From: Rhodanobacter sp. A1T4
GTDB lineage: Bacteria > Pseudomonadota > Gammaproteobacteria > Xanthomonadales > Rhodanobacteraceae
DNA length: 64,000 nucleotides
Direction: 5' to 3'
NCBI RefSeq assembly: GCF_014207185.1
Contig: NZ_JACHCP010000001.1
Span: 62,001-126,000, forward strand
Shown: in pieces, positions 26,712-34,943 of the stretch
How positions within the stretch are numbered: the first letter of the stretch is position 1
Layout: every line of letters starts with the position of its first letter
Position numbers and translations under genes: made by a program
Notes under the pieces: generated by a model
The model's input: the letters and a program-made list of their open reading frames with translations, nothing else
Databases searched by the model: none
Told to the model about the DNA's origin: nothing

Positions 26712-26762
26712 CTTGCCGCCCACGGACCGGCGCTAAGATGACCTCGTACGGGGCGAGCGGAG

Positions 26763-27182
26763 ATGGGGATGTGGAAGCGGGTGGTCAGCTACGGGGCGCT
26801 GCTGGCGGCGGGAACGCTCGCCTTGCAGTGGCTCGACTACCAGCGCCTGGCGCGGATGCATTCGGGCGACGTCTATCTGTTCCTGGTAGCGGCTGCTTTT
26901 CTGGTGCTGGGTATTGTCCTGGGTGTGCGGGTGTTCGCCGCGCCGGCGTCGGTCGCCTTCGACGGCAACCCGAAGGCGCAGGCGGCGCTGGGCCTGAGCG
27001 GGCGGGAGCTGGAAGTGCTGCACGAACTGGCCGCCGGCCACTCCAACAAGGAGATTGCGGCGCACCTCCACGTGTCGCCGAACACGGTCAAGACGCACGT
27101 GGCGCGGGTGTTCGAGAAGCTGGGCGCGAAGCGGCGAACCGAGGCGATCCGCCGGGCGCGCGAGCTGGGGATCGTGCCCTGA
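26763..27182 (+). CDS. Membrane-anchored LuxR-type helix-turn-helix protein
   Basis: A 139-residue protein. Two hydrophobic helices (about 9-24 and 38-60) are followed by a LuxR/GerE DNA-binding domain: LSGRELEVLHELAAGHSNKE, then HVSPNTVKTHVARVFEKLG. There is no receiver or autoinducer domain, so DNA binding would be controlled through the membrane part or a partner. GGAG lies just before the first ATG; the ATG at 26769 is better spaced. It is followed by a DUF4199 gene 108 bases on. The pair is more GC-rich than its surroundings, hinting at separate origin. Confidence 0.8.
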   Translation: MGMWKRVVSYGALLAAGTLALQWLDYQRLARMHSGDVYLFLVAAAFLVLGIVLGVRVFAAPASVAFDGNPKAQAALGLSGRELEVLHELAAGHSNKEIAAHLHVSPNTVKTHVARVFEKLGAKRRTEAIRRARELGIVP

Positions 27183-27290
27183 TGCCGGATTATTCGGGGT
27201 GAATACGCAAAAATCACCCGTTCGGGCGATTGCCGGGTGACGCCGGATCGCAGTCAATGGCGGCTCAATCCACCACTGAGGAGTCACACC

Positions 27291-27827
27291 ATGTTGCGCA
27301 CCATCCTGAAATACGGCCTGATCGCCGGCGTGGTCGTCGGCGGCTTCGAGCTCGTCACCTTCGTCGTGTTCTCCGGGATGCCGCCGCTGAAGTACGGCAT
27401 GGTGATCGGCTACACGACGATGCTGATCGCACTGAGCACGGTGTTCGTGGGGATCAAGCGGCATCGGGACGTCGACCGGGGCGGGGTGATCGGGTTCTGG
27501 CCGGCGCTAGGGGTCGGGCTGGGCGTCAGCTTTATCGCCGGGATCTTCTACGTGGCTGCGTGGGAAGCGGTGCAGGCGATGACACACATGGATTTCGCCA
27601 GCAGCTACGCGCAGGCGATCATCGCGAGCGAGAAGGCGAAAGGCGCAAGCGCCGCGGCGCTGGCGAAGCTGACCGCCGACATGGAGACCTTCAAGGTCCA
27701 GTACGCGAACCCGATGTACCGCCTGCCGATGACTTTTGCGGAAATCTTCCCGGTCGGCGTGCTGGTGTCGCTCGTCTCGGCGGGACTGCTGCGCAACAGC
27801 CGGTTCTTGCCCGCGCGGCGAGGCTGA
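27291..27827 (+). CDS. DUF4199-family membrane protein
   Basis: A 178-residue inner-membrane protein with four hydrophobic helices (residues about 6-28, 34-53, 66-88 and 145-165) and a charged, Ala-rich periplasmic or cytoplasmic helix between the third and fourth. This fits DUF4199, a family of unknown role. The ATG at 27291 follows GAGGAG. It probably works with the LuxR-type membrane protein just upstream. Confidence 0.78.
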   Translation: MLRTILKYGLIAGVVVGGFELVTFVVFSGMPPLKYGMVIGYTTMLIALSTVFVGIKRHRDVDRGGVIGFWPALGVGLGVSFIAGIFYVAAWEAVQAMTHMDFASSYAQAIIASEKAKGASAAALAKLTADMETFKVQYANPMYRLPMTFAEIFPVGVLVSLVSAGLLRNSRFLPARRG

Positions 27828-27898
27828 AAAGTTTTATGACCTTAGGTGAGTCAGGTTGTGCGTTACGTGGATTTCAAACAGTGCAGTTTTTATTCGCG

Positions 27899-27925
27899 AA
27901 GACCGCTTTCGACCCCATAACAGAC
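27899..27925. repeat. Dispersed palindromic repeat, copy 5 (half element)
   Basis: AAGACCGCTTTCGACCCC at 27899-27916 matches the left arm with one change in the core. Confidence 0.4.
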
Positions 27926-27990
27926 CCTCACCTTCACAGCTGCAAGAGCCTGATATGTACGGACGCATCGATAGAGGGATGGGCTACGCG

Positions 27991-29697
27991 ATGAAAGCAA
28001 CTCCGCTCACACTGCTTTCAATACTGCTCTTGGCGGCTTGCCAACAGGCATATGCAACGACACCGGTCACCAGCGAGCAAAAACAGGTAGACGCCTTGTT
28101 CGCGCGATGGGATAGAGCCGACACACCGGGCGCAGCAGTGGAGGTGATCAAGGACGGCAAGATCGTCTACCGTCACGCGTTCGGCATGGCCGATATCGAA
28201 CAGGATCGCCCGATCACGCCGTCCACAGCTTTTCACGTTGCATCGCTGTCGAAACAGTTCACGGCCTTTGCGATATTGCTGCTCGCGCAGGACGGAAAGC
28301 TATCGCTGGACGATGACGTGCGCCGCTACGTGCCGGAGCTACCCGACTTCGGTCACGTCATCCGGATTCGCCAGCTGCTTAACCACACCAGCGGGTTACG
28401 CGACCAGTGGAACCTATTGTCCATGGCCGGATGGCGCATGGACGACGTGATCACTGAAGAAGATGTCATGGGGCTGGTGCGACGCCAGCGAGGCCTGAAT
28501 TTTGCGCCCGGCAGCGAGTTCGAATACAGCAATACCGGTTACACGCTGCTTGGCTTGATCGTCGAGCGGGTATCGGGAGAACCGCTGGCTGCTTTTTCCA
28601 GGGCGCGCATCTTCGGTCCGCTGGGCATGAAGGGCACGTTCTTCCACGAACACTATTCCACACTGGTACTGGGGCGGGCTCAGTCCTATCAGCCTTCAGC
28701 GGGCACCGGCTACGAAGGTGTCGGCTTGTCGTATTCCACGGTGGGCCCCAGCAGCCTGTTCACAACGGCGGACGATCTTGTCCTCTGGGAGAGGAATTTT
28801 GATGACGCCCGCGTGGGCGGCAAGTCGTTGCTTGCCCAGATGCAAACGCCGGAGAAACTCAATGACGGTTCGGTCCTGGACTACGGCGACGGGCTCTTTG
28901 TTGGGGATTATCGCGGACTCAGGACCATCGACCATAACGGTGCGGATGCGGGCTTCAGAAGCTACGCGTTGCGCTTTCCGGACCAGCACCTGGCGATCGT
29001 CATTGTCGGCAATGGCGCGGACATCCAGGCAACCCGTCTAGGCGAACGCATCGCAGACATTTACCTAGAAGGCCAGCTAAAAGCCTTGCCAGTCCCCGTG
29101 CCTGATTACGCCAACAGCATCGAAGTAAAGATCGATCCGGCGCGATTGGACGCTTTGGTGGGCACTTATGCATTGGATAACGGTTCCGCTATCACGTTTG
29201 CCAGAGATCACGACCATTTGGTGGGTTGGACCGCTGGCGATGACAAGATGGTGTTCTACCCAACGGGTGAGCGCGAGTTCTTCGTCAAGGTGACCAATGC
29301 TCGCTTCACCTTCGATGCGCCCGGTGTGGATGGCGTGAGCCCTGGTGGCACCTGGCAGAAGAACACGCGCTCAAGGCATGCCACGCGCATCGCGCCTGTC
29401 AAGTTCACGGACGGCGAACGGAAGGCTCTGGAAGGTGAGTACTACAGCGACGAGCTGCATGTGCTCTATACCGTTAGCGTGAAAGATGGCGGCGTCGTGC
29501 TTCACTATTCGCGTGGCGACGTTCCGCTAGCCCCGTTTGGCAAGGGCAGCTTTGTCGGCACCTGGCCTTTCGGCCTCGTCCAATTCCAGTGCTCGCCGCA
29601 GGGCGCTTGCACCGGATTCACGGCAACCGAGGATCGCGCGCGCGATATACCGTTCACCAAGGTAGTCATCATCGATGCTGGCGCGACACGGCGATAA
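27991..29697 (+). CDS. Serine hydrolase lipoprotein (beta-lactamase / PBP-like)
   Basis: About 568 residues. A signal peptide ends in lipobox LAAC, so it is probably a lipoprotein. The beta-lactamase-type domain has SLSK (SxxK), YSN and HNG (the third motif) and is followed by a C-terminal beta domain like DUF3471 (about 400-560). Start choice is open: 27955 and 27979 are in frame, but 27991 gives the cleanest signal peptide. Likely an esterase or D-aminopeptidase; distinct from the hydrolase at 13283 in having no extra N-terminal domain. Confidence 0.87.
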   Translation: MKATPLTLLSILLLAACQQAYATTPVTSEQKQVDALFARWDRADTPGAAVEVIKDGKIVYRHAFGMADIEQDRPITPSTAFHVASLSKQFTAFAILLLAQDGKLSLDDDVRRYVPELPDFGHVIRIRQLLNHTSGLRDQWNLLSMAGWRMDDVITEEDVMGLVRRQRGLNFAPGSEFEYSNTGYTLLGLIVERVSGEPLAAFSRARIFGPLGMKGTFFHEHYSTLVLGRAQSYQPSAGTGYEGVGLSYSTVGPSSLFTTADDLVLWERNFDDARVGGKSLLAQMQTPEKLNDGSVLDYGDGLFVGDYRGLRTIDHNGADAGFRSYALRFPDQHLAIVIVGNGADIQATRLGERIADIYLEGQLKALPVPVPDYANSIEVKIDPARLDALVGTYALDNGSAITFARDHDHLVGWTAGDDKMVFYPTGEREFFVKVTNARFTFDAPGVDGVSPGGTWQKNTRSRHATRIAPVKFTDGERKALEGEYYSDELHVLYTVSVKDGGVVLHYSRGDVPLAPFGKGSFVGTWPFGLVQFQCSPQGACTGFTATEDRARDIPFTKVVIIDAGATRR

Positions 29698-29721
29698 GAG
29701 GGCAGGCATCGCAGCCGTGGA

Positions 29722-29733
29722 AATGTCCGCTAG
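29722..29733. repeat. Dispersed palindromic repeat, copy 6 (short)
   Basis: AATGTCCGCTAG lies between the two convergent genes ending at 29697 and 29764; only the left arm is left. Confidence 0.35.
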
Positions 29734-29763
29734 CCTGTCTCGATGTTGATCGAGGCAGGTCGT

Positions 29764-30660
29764 TCAGCGAGCGCCGGAATAGTCCATCCGTTTGAGATCG
29801 TCCAGCAGACTTGGACCACTCGGATGCCAGTCCAAAACCTGACGCGTCCACGCGCTCGACGCCAAAAGGTCCAGGCCGACGAATGCGCCAAGCCATCCAA
29901 AATGATCGCCTGCCTCACTCGGGGAGATGGACTTTACCGGCACACCCAGGCCTGCGCCGATGACTTGCGCAATATCACGGGCTTGAATGCCCTCTTCGGC
30001 AACGGCGTGATAGCGCGCCCCCGGCTCGCATTTCTCAATGGCCAGCCGGTAGAGCCGGGCTACGTCGAGCACATGCGCCGCGGGCCAGCTGTTGAGTCCC
30101 TCGCCGATATAGGCCGAGACACCCTTGGCGCGAGCCACTTCAACCAACGGACTGACCAAGCCCTGCTTGACCGTGTCGTGCACCTGTGGAAGCCGCACGA
30201 CCGATACGGCGACACCGGCATCCAGCATCTCGTTGCCTGCGACTTCCGATGCCGATCGCGGGTTGGGGTGCTCGATATTGAAGACATCCTCGGTGGCAGG
30301 TTTGCCCGGCATGGAACTGCCCATACCCGTGCCCGAGGTGATCAGCAGCGAACGGCTCGAACCCAGCAGCGCCGAACCCATCGCCTTGATCGCCTGCCGG
30401 TCCTTCTCGCAGTTCGCGACGAAGTTCGAAAAATCGTGATCGAACGCGGTGTGAATGACCGCGTCCGCTTTGGCAGCGCCGCTGCGCAGACTGTCGAGAT
30501 CTTCCAGATGGCCGCGATGCACCTCGACACCGGCGGCAATGAGGGCGCGTGCGCCGTCATCCGATCGTGTCATGCCAAGGACGTGATGGCCTGCTGCGAG
30601 TAGCTCCGGCACGATGCGTGAGCCGATAAAGCCGGTCGCGCCGGTAAGGAATATGCGCAT
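29764..30660 (-). CDS. NAD(P)-dependent epimerase/dehydratase-like SDR
   Basis: A 298-residue atypical/extended SDR with N-terminal GATGFIGS (GxxGxxG). The active-site tyrosine/lysine pair of classical SDRs is not obvious, which is common in NmrA-like and related atypical members. It is divergent from an XRE regulator with only 98 bases between, so that regulator probably controls it. Substrate unknown. Confidence 0.85.
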   Translation of the reverse strand: MRIFLTGATGFIGSRIVPELLAAGHHVLGMTRSDDGARALIAAGVEVHRGHLEDLDSLRSGAAKADAVIHTAFDHDFSNFVANCEKDRQAIKAMGSALLGSSRSLLITSGTGMGSSMPGKPATEDVFNIEHPNPRSASEVAGNEMLDAGVAVSVVRLPQVHDTVKQGLVSPLVEVARAKGVSAYIGEGLNSWPAAHVLDVARLYRLAIEKCEPGARYHAVAEEGIQARDIAQVIGAGLGVPVKSISPSEAGDHFGWLGAFVGLDLLASSAWTRQVLDWHPSGPSLLDDLKRMDYSGAR

Positions 30661-30758
30661 GAGGGAGTCTCCAATCGTAGGGTTGAATCCAGCTTACCCC
30701 TGCGCTCATACTGGTAAAGTAGTGACATTATCATGGTATAAAAACCAACAGGATCGTC

Positions 30759-31595
30759 ATGTCTACGCCCCTCGGCAATCAGCTCGGCACCTATTTGAAA
30801 GATCGGCGCACCCGGCTCGATCCCGCTACCTTTGGCTTCGCCACCGGGCGCAGGCGGACACCGGGCCTGCGCAGGGAGGAGGTTGCGCAGCGCGCCAGCA
30901 TCAGCCCGACTTGGTACGCTTGGCTGGAGCAGGGACGCGGCGGGGCGCCTTCGGCCGATGTGCTCAATCGCATCGCCAAGGGGCTGATGCTGACCGAGCC
31001 GGAACGCGAACATCTCTTCATGCTCGGTCTTGGCCACCCGCCCGAGGTTCGTTATAAAGCCGCTGAAGGCGTCACGCCACGGTTGCAGCGTGTGCTTGAT
31101 GCGATGGAGGTCAGCCCAGCGATCGTCAAGACCGCCCTGTGGGATGTCGTCGCTTGGAACCGCGCCGCGGCTGCTCTGCTCACCGACTACGGCGCGTTGC
31201 CTCCCATCGAGCGGAATATCCTGCGGCTGATCTTTTCCAATTCACGCGTACGCGCCGTGCAGGAAGACTGGCAAAGCGTGGCCCGCTTCGTCGTGGGAGC
31301 GTTTCGCGCCGACGCGGCTCGAGCTGGTGCAACGGCAGAGATCGCCCAGTTCGTTGAGGAGTTGTCCAGACTGAGCCCAGAGTTCGAAGCACTGTGGCTG
31401 GCCAACGACGTTAACGCGTATGGCGAAGGCCTGAAGCGCTTGCATCACGCAAAACTGGGTCTCTTGGAGCTTGAATTTTCGGCCTTCGCTGTTGATGGAC
31501 GACCGGACCTTGGCATGATCGTGTACAACCCTGTGACCAGTCCGGACGCGGATCGGATTCGTACGTATATCAAGTCGCAGGTGGTGTTGAGTTAA
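30759..31595 (+). CDS. XRE-family regulator with MmyB-like ligand domain
   Basis: A 278-residue regulator. The N-terminal helix-turn-helix includes TPGLRREEVAQRASISPTWY and LEQGR; the larger C-terminal part matches the MmyB-like domain (residues about 105-270), thought to bind a fatty-acid-like ligand. MmyB-type regulators are usually divergent from a short-chain dehydrogenase that they control, which is exactly the arrangement with the gene at 29764-30660. Confidence 0.9.
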   Translation: MSTPLGNQLGTYLKDRRTRLDPATFGFATGRRRTPGLRREEVAQRASISPTWYAWLEQGRGGAPSADVLNRIAKGLMLTEPEREHLFMLGLGHPPEVRYKAAEGVTPRLQRVLDAMEVSPAIVKTALWDVVAWNRAAAALLTDYGALPPIERNILRLIFSNSRVRAVQEDWQSVARFVVGAFRADAARAGATAEIAQFVEELSRLSPEFEALWLANDVNAYGEGLKRLHHAKLGLLELEFSAFAVDGRPDLGMIVYNPVTSPDADRIRTYIKSQVVLS

Positions 31596-31618
31596 GGTCC
31601 GCTTTCACCCACAGGACG
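31594..31618. repeat. Dispersed palindromic repeat, copy 7
   Basis: AAGGTCCGCTTTCACCC starts on the last bases of the XRE stop codon, followed by a degraded right arm AGGACGCTT. Confidence 0.4.
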
Positions 31619-31679
31619 CTTCTAAACAGAATGATGCAGTTCATGGTTGAACCATCCGCTACGGCTACAGGGGACAAGA

Positions 31680-32066
31680 ATGAAAACACTTGGCTTGGCA
31701 ATAGCACTGATATTTATTTCTATGAACGCGGTATATGCACAGCAAGCGACACCTGCCCGCGCGCCGCTTGCTCCTGGGCAGCTCGATGCTGTTTTCCTGT
31801 ATGGCCGTGCGCAAGCCTTTCATGACATCGTTCAGGCGCAGCATTGCGATCAAATCGATGCGCAAACCGTGAATACGATCAATCAACGATTGGAGAATGC
31901 TCGCTCGCAGCTTGAAGCTCGCTTCGGTGCAAAGGCCGTGCCGGCGGGCGGTCAGGTGCCACCCCAAATCGCCGAACACTCATGCGATGCCATGACGATC
32001 GATTCCTACAGCAATCACATGCGGGAGCTTGAGCAGCATCTATCGCGCCTGGGCGCTAATAGCTGA
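31680..32066 (+). CDS. Small secreted protein, unknown function
   Basis: A 128-residue protein with a clear signal peptide (MKTLGLAIALIFISMNAVYA, cleavage after AYA-like bases) and a helical mature part with two cysteines (HCDQ and HSCD) that could form a disulfide. GGGGACAAG precedes the ATG. I do not recognise the family. It lies alone between two copies of the dispersed repeat. Confidence 0.65.
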   Translation: MKTLGLAIALIFISMNAVYAQQATPARAPLAPGQLDAVFLYGRAQAFHDIVQAQHCDQIDAQTVNTINQRLENARSQLEARFGAKAVPAGGQVPPQIAEHSCDAMTIDSYSNHMRELEQHLSRLGANS

Positions 32067-32089
32067 AGGCCTTCAAAATCACGGTATAC

Positions 32090-32116
32090 ACGTCCGCATT
32101 CGAAGCAGACGTCATT
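32090..32116. repeat. Dispersed palindromic repeat, copy 8
   Basis: ACGTCCGCATTCGAAGCAGA followed by CGTCATT is a full-length but diverged element 24 bases after a stop codon. The gap 32117-32360 otherwise holds a 27-codon hydrophobic reading frame at 32133-32216 without a ribosome site. Confidence 0.4.
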
Positions 32117-32360
32117 CAGTGCAGATGCGACCATGCCGAGAGGTGGTCATGAATTCGGATGGATATTTGGACTGCTCGTCTTTACGTGGTTTGCTTGGCC
32201 CTTCTTTTCGTCCTGACCCATAGTAGTCGTCTTAGCCACTGAGACAGAGCAATGCTTCAGTCAAAAGTCACGGGGACGCTGTGACTGAGAGTCGACTAAG
32301 GGAACAGCGCATGCAGTCGCCGGAGAATGCCTCCCATCTGAGCACGACATACGATCAGCT

Positions 32361-33002
32361 ATGACCACCTCCTACATCGATCCAACGCTCGTTTTCGCCT
32401 GGCAAACAGCGCATTCCATCGCTCGGGGATCCCCGCTCCCTGTTCACGATCGCGGCGGCTTCCGAGTAGATACCCACTCGGAAAAGGAACTAAAGCGCTG
32501 GGTATTTCCACAGCAATGTGATGGGCTGCGCGCAATCGCACATGACATTGCGGCTCCACGGCATTACTTGAAGCTGTGCGGCTCTAACGAAGAGCTGCGA
32601 AGGGCACTACCCGTTCACTGGGAGGTCCAGGCAGAAAACTATTTTATGATGGCGGCGGTGACTGCCCTCGATACAAAGCCTCTGCCGAATGGATATAGGA
32701 TGGAGCTTCATCAGGCTGGGCCAGTCACTCGAGCTCGCGTCATCGCACCGGGCGGCGAGCTCGCTGCAAGCGGATGCGCGGCAGAAGCTGCAGATGTCTT
32801 CATTTATGATCGAATCGAAACCGCGCCGGATCACAGGCGAAAGGGATTGGGTGTCGCGGTGATGATCGCTCTTGGAGCAGCGAGGAAATCTCTCATAAGC
32901 CCGCAGCTTCTAGTTGCGACGGAAGATGGCCGCAATCTCTATGCGAGCCTCGGTTGGACGGTACTTGCGCCATTCGCCACTGCAACAATTCCGGAAAGTT
33001 GA
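32361..33002 (+). CDS. GNAT-family N-acetyltransferase
   Basis: A 213-residue protein whose C-terminal part has the GNAT acetyl-CoA loop RRKGLG preceded by the IYDRIETAPDHR strand and followed by an alpha helix. A conserved terminal ATEDGRNLYASLGW segment (motif B, the usual 'Y..LGF' position) is also present. The first 100 residues are less typical. Target unknown. Confidence 0.82.
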   Translation: MTTSYIDPTLVFAWQTAHSIARGSPLPVHDRGGFRVDTHSEKELKRWVFPQQCDGLRAIAHDIAAPRHYLKLCGSNEELRRALPVHWEVQAENYFMMAAVTALDTKPLPNGYRMELHQAGPVTRARVIAPGGELAASGCAAEAADVFIYDRIETAPDHRRKGLGVAVMIALGAARKSLISPQLLVATEDGRNLYASLGWTVLAPFATATIPES

Positions 33003-33143
33003 GCCTATACGCGGATTGATCTCGCGGCCCGGCCACGCTCATTACAGTAGCGAGACTTTTGAACGACCGACCCAGGGAAACGTTAGGCTTCGAAACACCG
33101 GCCGAACGATTTCAACAAGCTGCTGCACTGACCGATTGAGACC

Positions 33144-33161
33144 GCCACCCAAAGCGGACAC
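33144..33161. repeat. Dispersed palindromic repeat, copy 9 (reverse arm)
   Basis: CACCCAAAGCGGACACTT is the family's right arm; GACCGATTGAGACCGC just before it resembles sequence seen beside other copies (ACCGATTG at 5679). Confidence 0.45.
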
Positions 33162-33192
33162 TTCAAAGCAACGCAGTTTTCAGGAGAGTCGA

Positions 33193-33606
33193 ATGGAAAC
33201 GAAGGATGGAAAGACAAAGTGGCGACAGCTGGCACTCGTATGTCTAAATCAAACCTTCAAATTGGCTGCTTTGCTCGTTCTTTCCGCAACTCTTTGTTCT
33301 TGCGCCACCGGAGATGACGCGAGGAAATCTCCAGGCGATAACAACTATCCGGCGCCGAATCCTTCCGCCAAACGATACTTCCTCTTATCCGGTACGCGCC
33401 GACTGATGTGGAGTTTGATGAGATCACCCAGCACTTCGTGCCGCCATCTGACGAAGAGGGTTTCCACATCATTTGCCATGAACAGTAGTGGGCGACGTAC
33501 CGTCACATTCTTGTGTATGTCCACTTCCGAAGTCGACATGGGAGACACATTGACCAAGACCTTTACCGTAGGTATTTCATCCAGTGTACCGGCAGGATAC
33601 GCATGA
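33193..33606 (+). CDS. Lipoprotein, possibly frameshifted
   Basis: The start is strong (AGGAGAGTCGA before the ATG) and gives a signal peptide with lipobox LCSC. The reading frame runs for 137 codons and ends in an ATGA overlap with the hydrolase gene. However, between about 33375 and 33488 another frame looks more protein-like (DVEFDEITQHFVPPSDEEGF), whereas the in-frame stretch there is rich in Arg/Ser and atypical. So the gene may carry compensating frameshifts or be decaying. Family not recognised. Confidence 0.45.
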   Translation: METKDGKTKWRQLALVCLNQTFKLAALLVLSATLCSCATGDDARKSPGDNNYPAPNPSAKRYFLLSGTRRLMWSLMRSPSTSCRHLTKRVSTSFAMNSSGRRTVTFLCMSTSEVDMGDTLTKTFTVGISSSVPAGYA

Positions 33607-34493
33607 TAAGTGCCTTTATAGACAGTCTGTTGGCGCGTATTCCGGCGAGGCGACAGACGGGTATCACCGGAGAGTTCCAACACATTCGTTTCATCGAAAC
33701 GCCTGTGGGCAAAGTGCGCGTGTATGACTCCGGATCGACAAAGCCATGCGTAGTGATGGTTCCCGATGGACCCAACGTCATCGAGCACTACGATGTAGTG
33801 CTCGATCTGCTCTCACAGCAGTTGCGTATGGTGTGTTTCGACATGCCCGGTTTTGGCTACTCCCACCCACGGCATTCCTATGAGCATTCGCTGGATCAAG
33901 GCGCCCATGCTGTCCTGGGCGTACTTGATGGCCTTGGCATAGAGAGAGCAACCCTGGCGTTTAGCTGTGCTAACGGATTTTACGCTTTGCGTGCTGCCAA
34001 GCTTGCGCCGGAGCGGATTCCAAATCTGGTCCTGTCGCAGACTCCATCACTCACAGCCATGCATGCCTGGACGGCCCGCGTTATCCCGAGAGCACTGCGT
34101 GTTCCTGTCATAGGGCAGATCGCTGCGTGGCTCTTTCGTCAAAAGGCTGCGACCAGCTGGTATGGCATAGCGCTTCCCAGGACGACAGACCCGCAATTTT
34201 TTCGAGAAACGGCGTTGAATGCTCTTTCTGGTGGGGCATGTTTTTGCCTTGCTGGCGTCGTTCAAGGATTGGCCAGAGAAAAGATGGCTTCGTTGTGTGG
34301 AGTGACGGTGCCATGCACGATGATTTGGGGTGAGAAAGATCACTCTCACCGGGGTACCGATCCCAACTCACTGCACGAATGTATCCCGCAGGCCGAGATC
34401 CTTCATTTCCAGGATTGTGGGCACTTTCCCGACATTGAACAGCCCGAACGCTTTGCTGAAATCCTCATCGATCAAGTGGCTCGATACGCGTAA
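33603..34493 (+). CDS. Alpha/beta hydrolase with atypical nucleophile elbow
   Basis: A 296-residue alpha/beta-hydrolase. The usual landmarks are an oxyanion-side strand (PCVVMVPDGPNVIEHYDVVL), a strand RMVCFDMPGFGYS, the elbow AFSCANG, the acid in MIWGEKDHS and the histidine in DCGHFPD. The elbow reads Ala-Phe-Ser-Cys-Ala rather than Gly-x-Ser-x-Gly; small residues still flank the serine, so activity is possible. The start at 33603 overlaps the preceding stop. Confidence 0.8.
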   Translation: MISAFIDSLLARIPARRQTGITGEFQHIRFIETPVGKVRVYDSGSTKPCVVMVPDGPNVIEHYDVVLDLLSQQLRMVCFDMPGFGYSHPRHSYEHSLDQGAHAVLGVLDGLGIERATLAFSCANGFYALRAAKLAPERIPNLVLSQTPSLTAMHAWTARVIPRALRVPVIGQIAAWLFRQKAATSWYGIALPRTTDPQFFRETALNALSGGACFCLAGVVQGLAREKMASLCGVTVPCTMIWGEKDHSHRGTDPNSLHECIPQAEILHFQDCGHFPDIEQPERFAEILIDQVARYA

Positions 34494-34506
34494 CCGTCGC
34501 TCTCTC

Positions 34507-34539
34507 AAATGTCCGTTTCTTGGCCGCAAGCGGACGTTT
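34507..34539. repeat. Dispersed palindromic repeat, copy 10 (most complete)
   Basis: AAATGTCCGTTTC, a short centre TTGGCCGC, then AAGCGGACGTTT: a palindrome of about 33 bases, placed 13 bases after the hydrolase stop. I take it as the reference copy. Copies at 5651, 12043, 20153, 24645, 27899, 29722, 31594, 32090 and 33144 share its arms. Confidence 0.55.
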
Positions 34540-34636
34540 CCACCGAGAAGCCGGTCGATCCGCAAGGGCGGCAGCTAACCAACGGCCTCTGAAAATAAAG
34601 TTGGTCAACGAACCGATCGAACGGCGCATGGCGTAA

Positions 34637-34666
34637 GTAGCCAAGCTTTGGGTAGCCAAGCTTTGG
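34637..34666. repeat. Tandem 15-base duplication
   Basis: GTAGCCAAGCTTTGG occurs twice head to tail. It lies in a non-coding stretch (34540-34780) in which I see no gene. Confidence 0.6.
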
Positions 34667-34772
34667 AAGATCGCGCACATGGCGCTCAGAGCGTCACTTG
34701 ATGAAGCTGATCGGCTTCCGGAAGTCAGAAACCAAGCTCATCCGTCGGTGCGGCGCCTGATCCCCTCATCCG

Positions 34773-34815
34773 CTGTCCGTGCCCTGTCCGGACAGTAGTG
34801 GCGCTGTCCGCGGGC
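34773..34815. promoter_or_regulatory. TGTCCG cluster, candidate upstream activator sites
   Basis: CTGTCCGGACAG at 34784-34795 is a perfect 12-base palindrome; single CTGTCCG copies flank it at about 34773 and 34804. The group lies 70-110 bases before a sigma-54 promoter, the usual place for an enhancer-binding protein. Confidence 0.5.
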
Positions 34816-34882
34816 AATCGCTCTTGCCGAATGGCAATGGATGAAATGGCTTGGGAATGCGGCTTTCAAGAGATTCGAGCCT

Positions 34883-34898
34883 TTGGCACGAGCTTTGC
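34883..34898 (+). promoter_or_regulatory. Sigma-54 (RpoN) promoter
   Basis: TTGGCACGAGCTTTGC matches the consensus TTGGCACG-N4-TTGC, with the invariant GG and GC ten bases apart. Transcription would start at about 34910, 34 bases before the small gene at 34944. Confidence 0.75.
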
Positions 34899-34943
34899 CA
34901 TATGTCTCATTGAAAGCTTCCTACCTACTCACGGAGAACCGCC

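Noticed and set aside
26597-27202. 201-codon frame overlapping the LuxR-type gene
   Set aside because: Shadow of GC-rich DNA in another frame; composition is all Arg, Gly and Ala.
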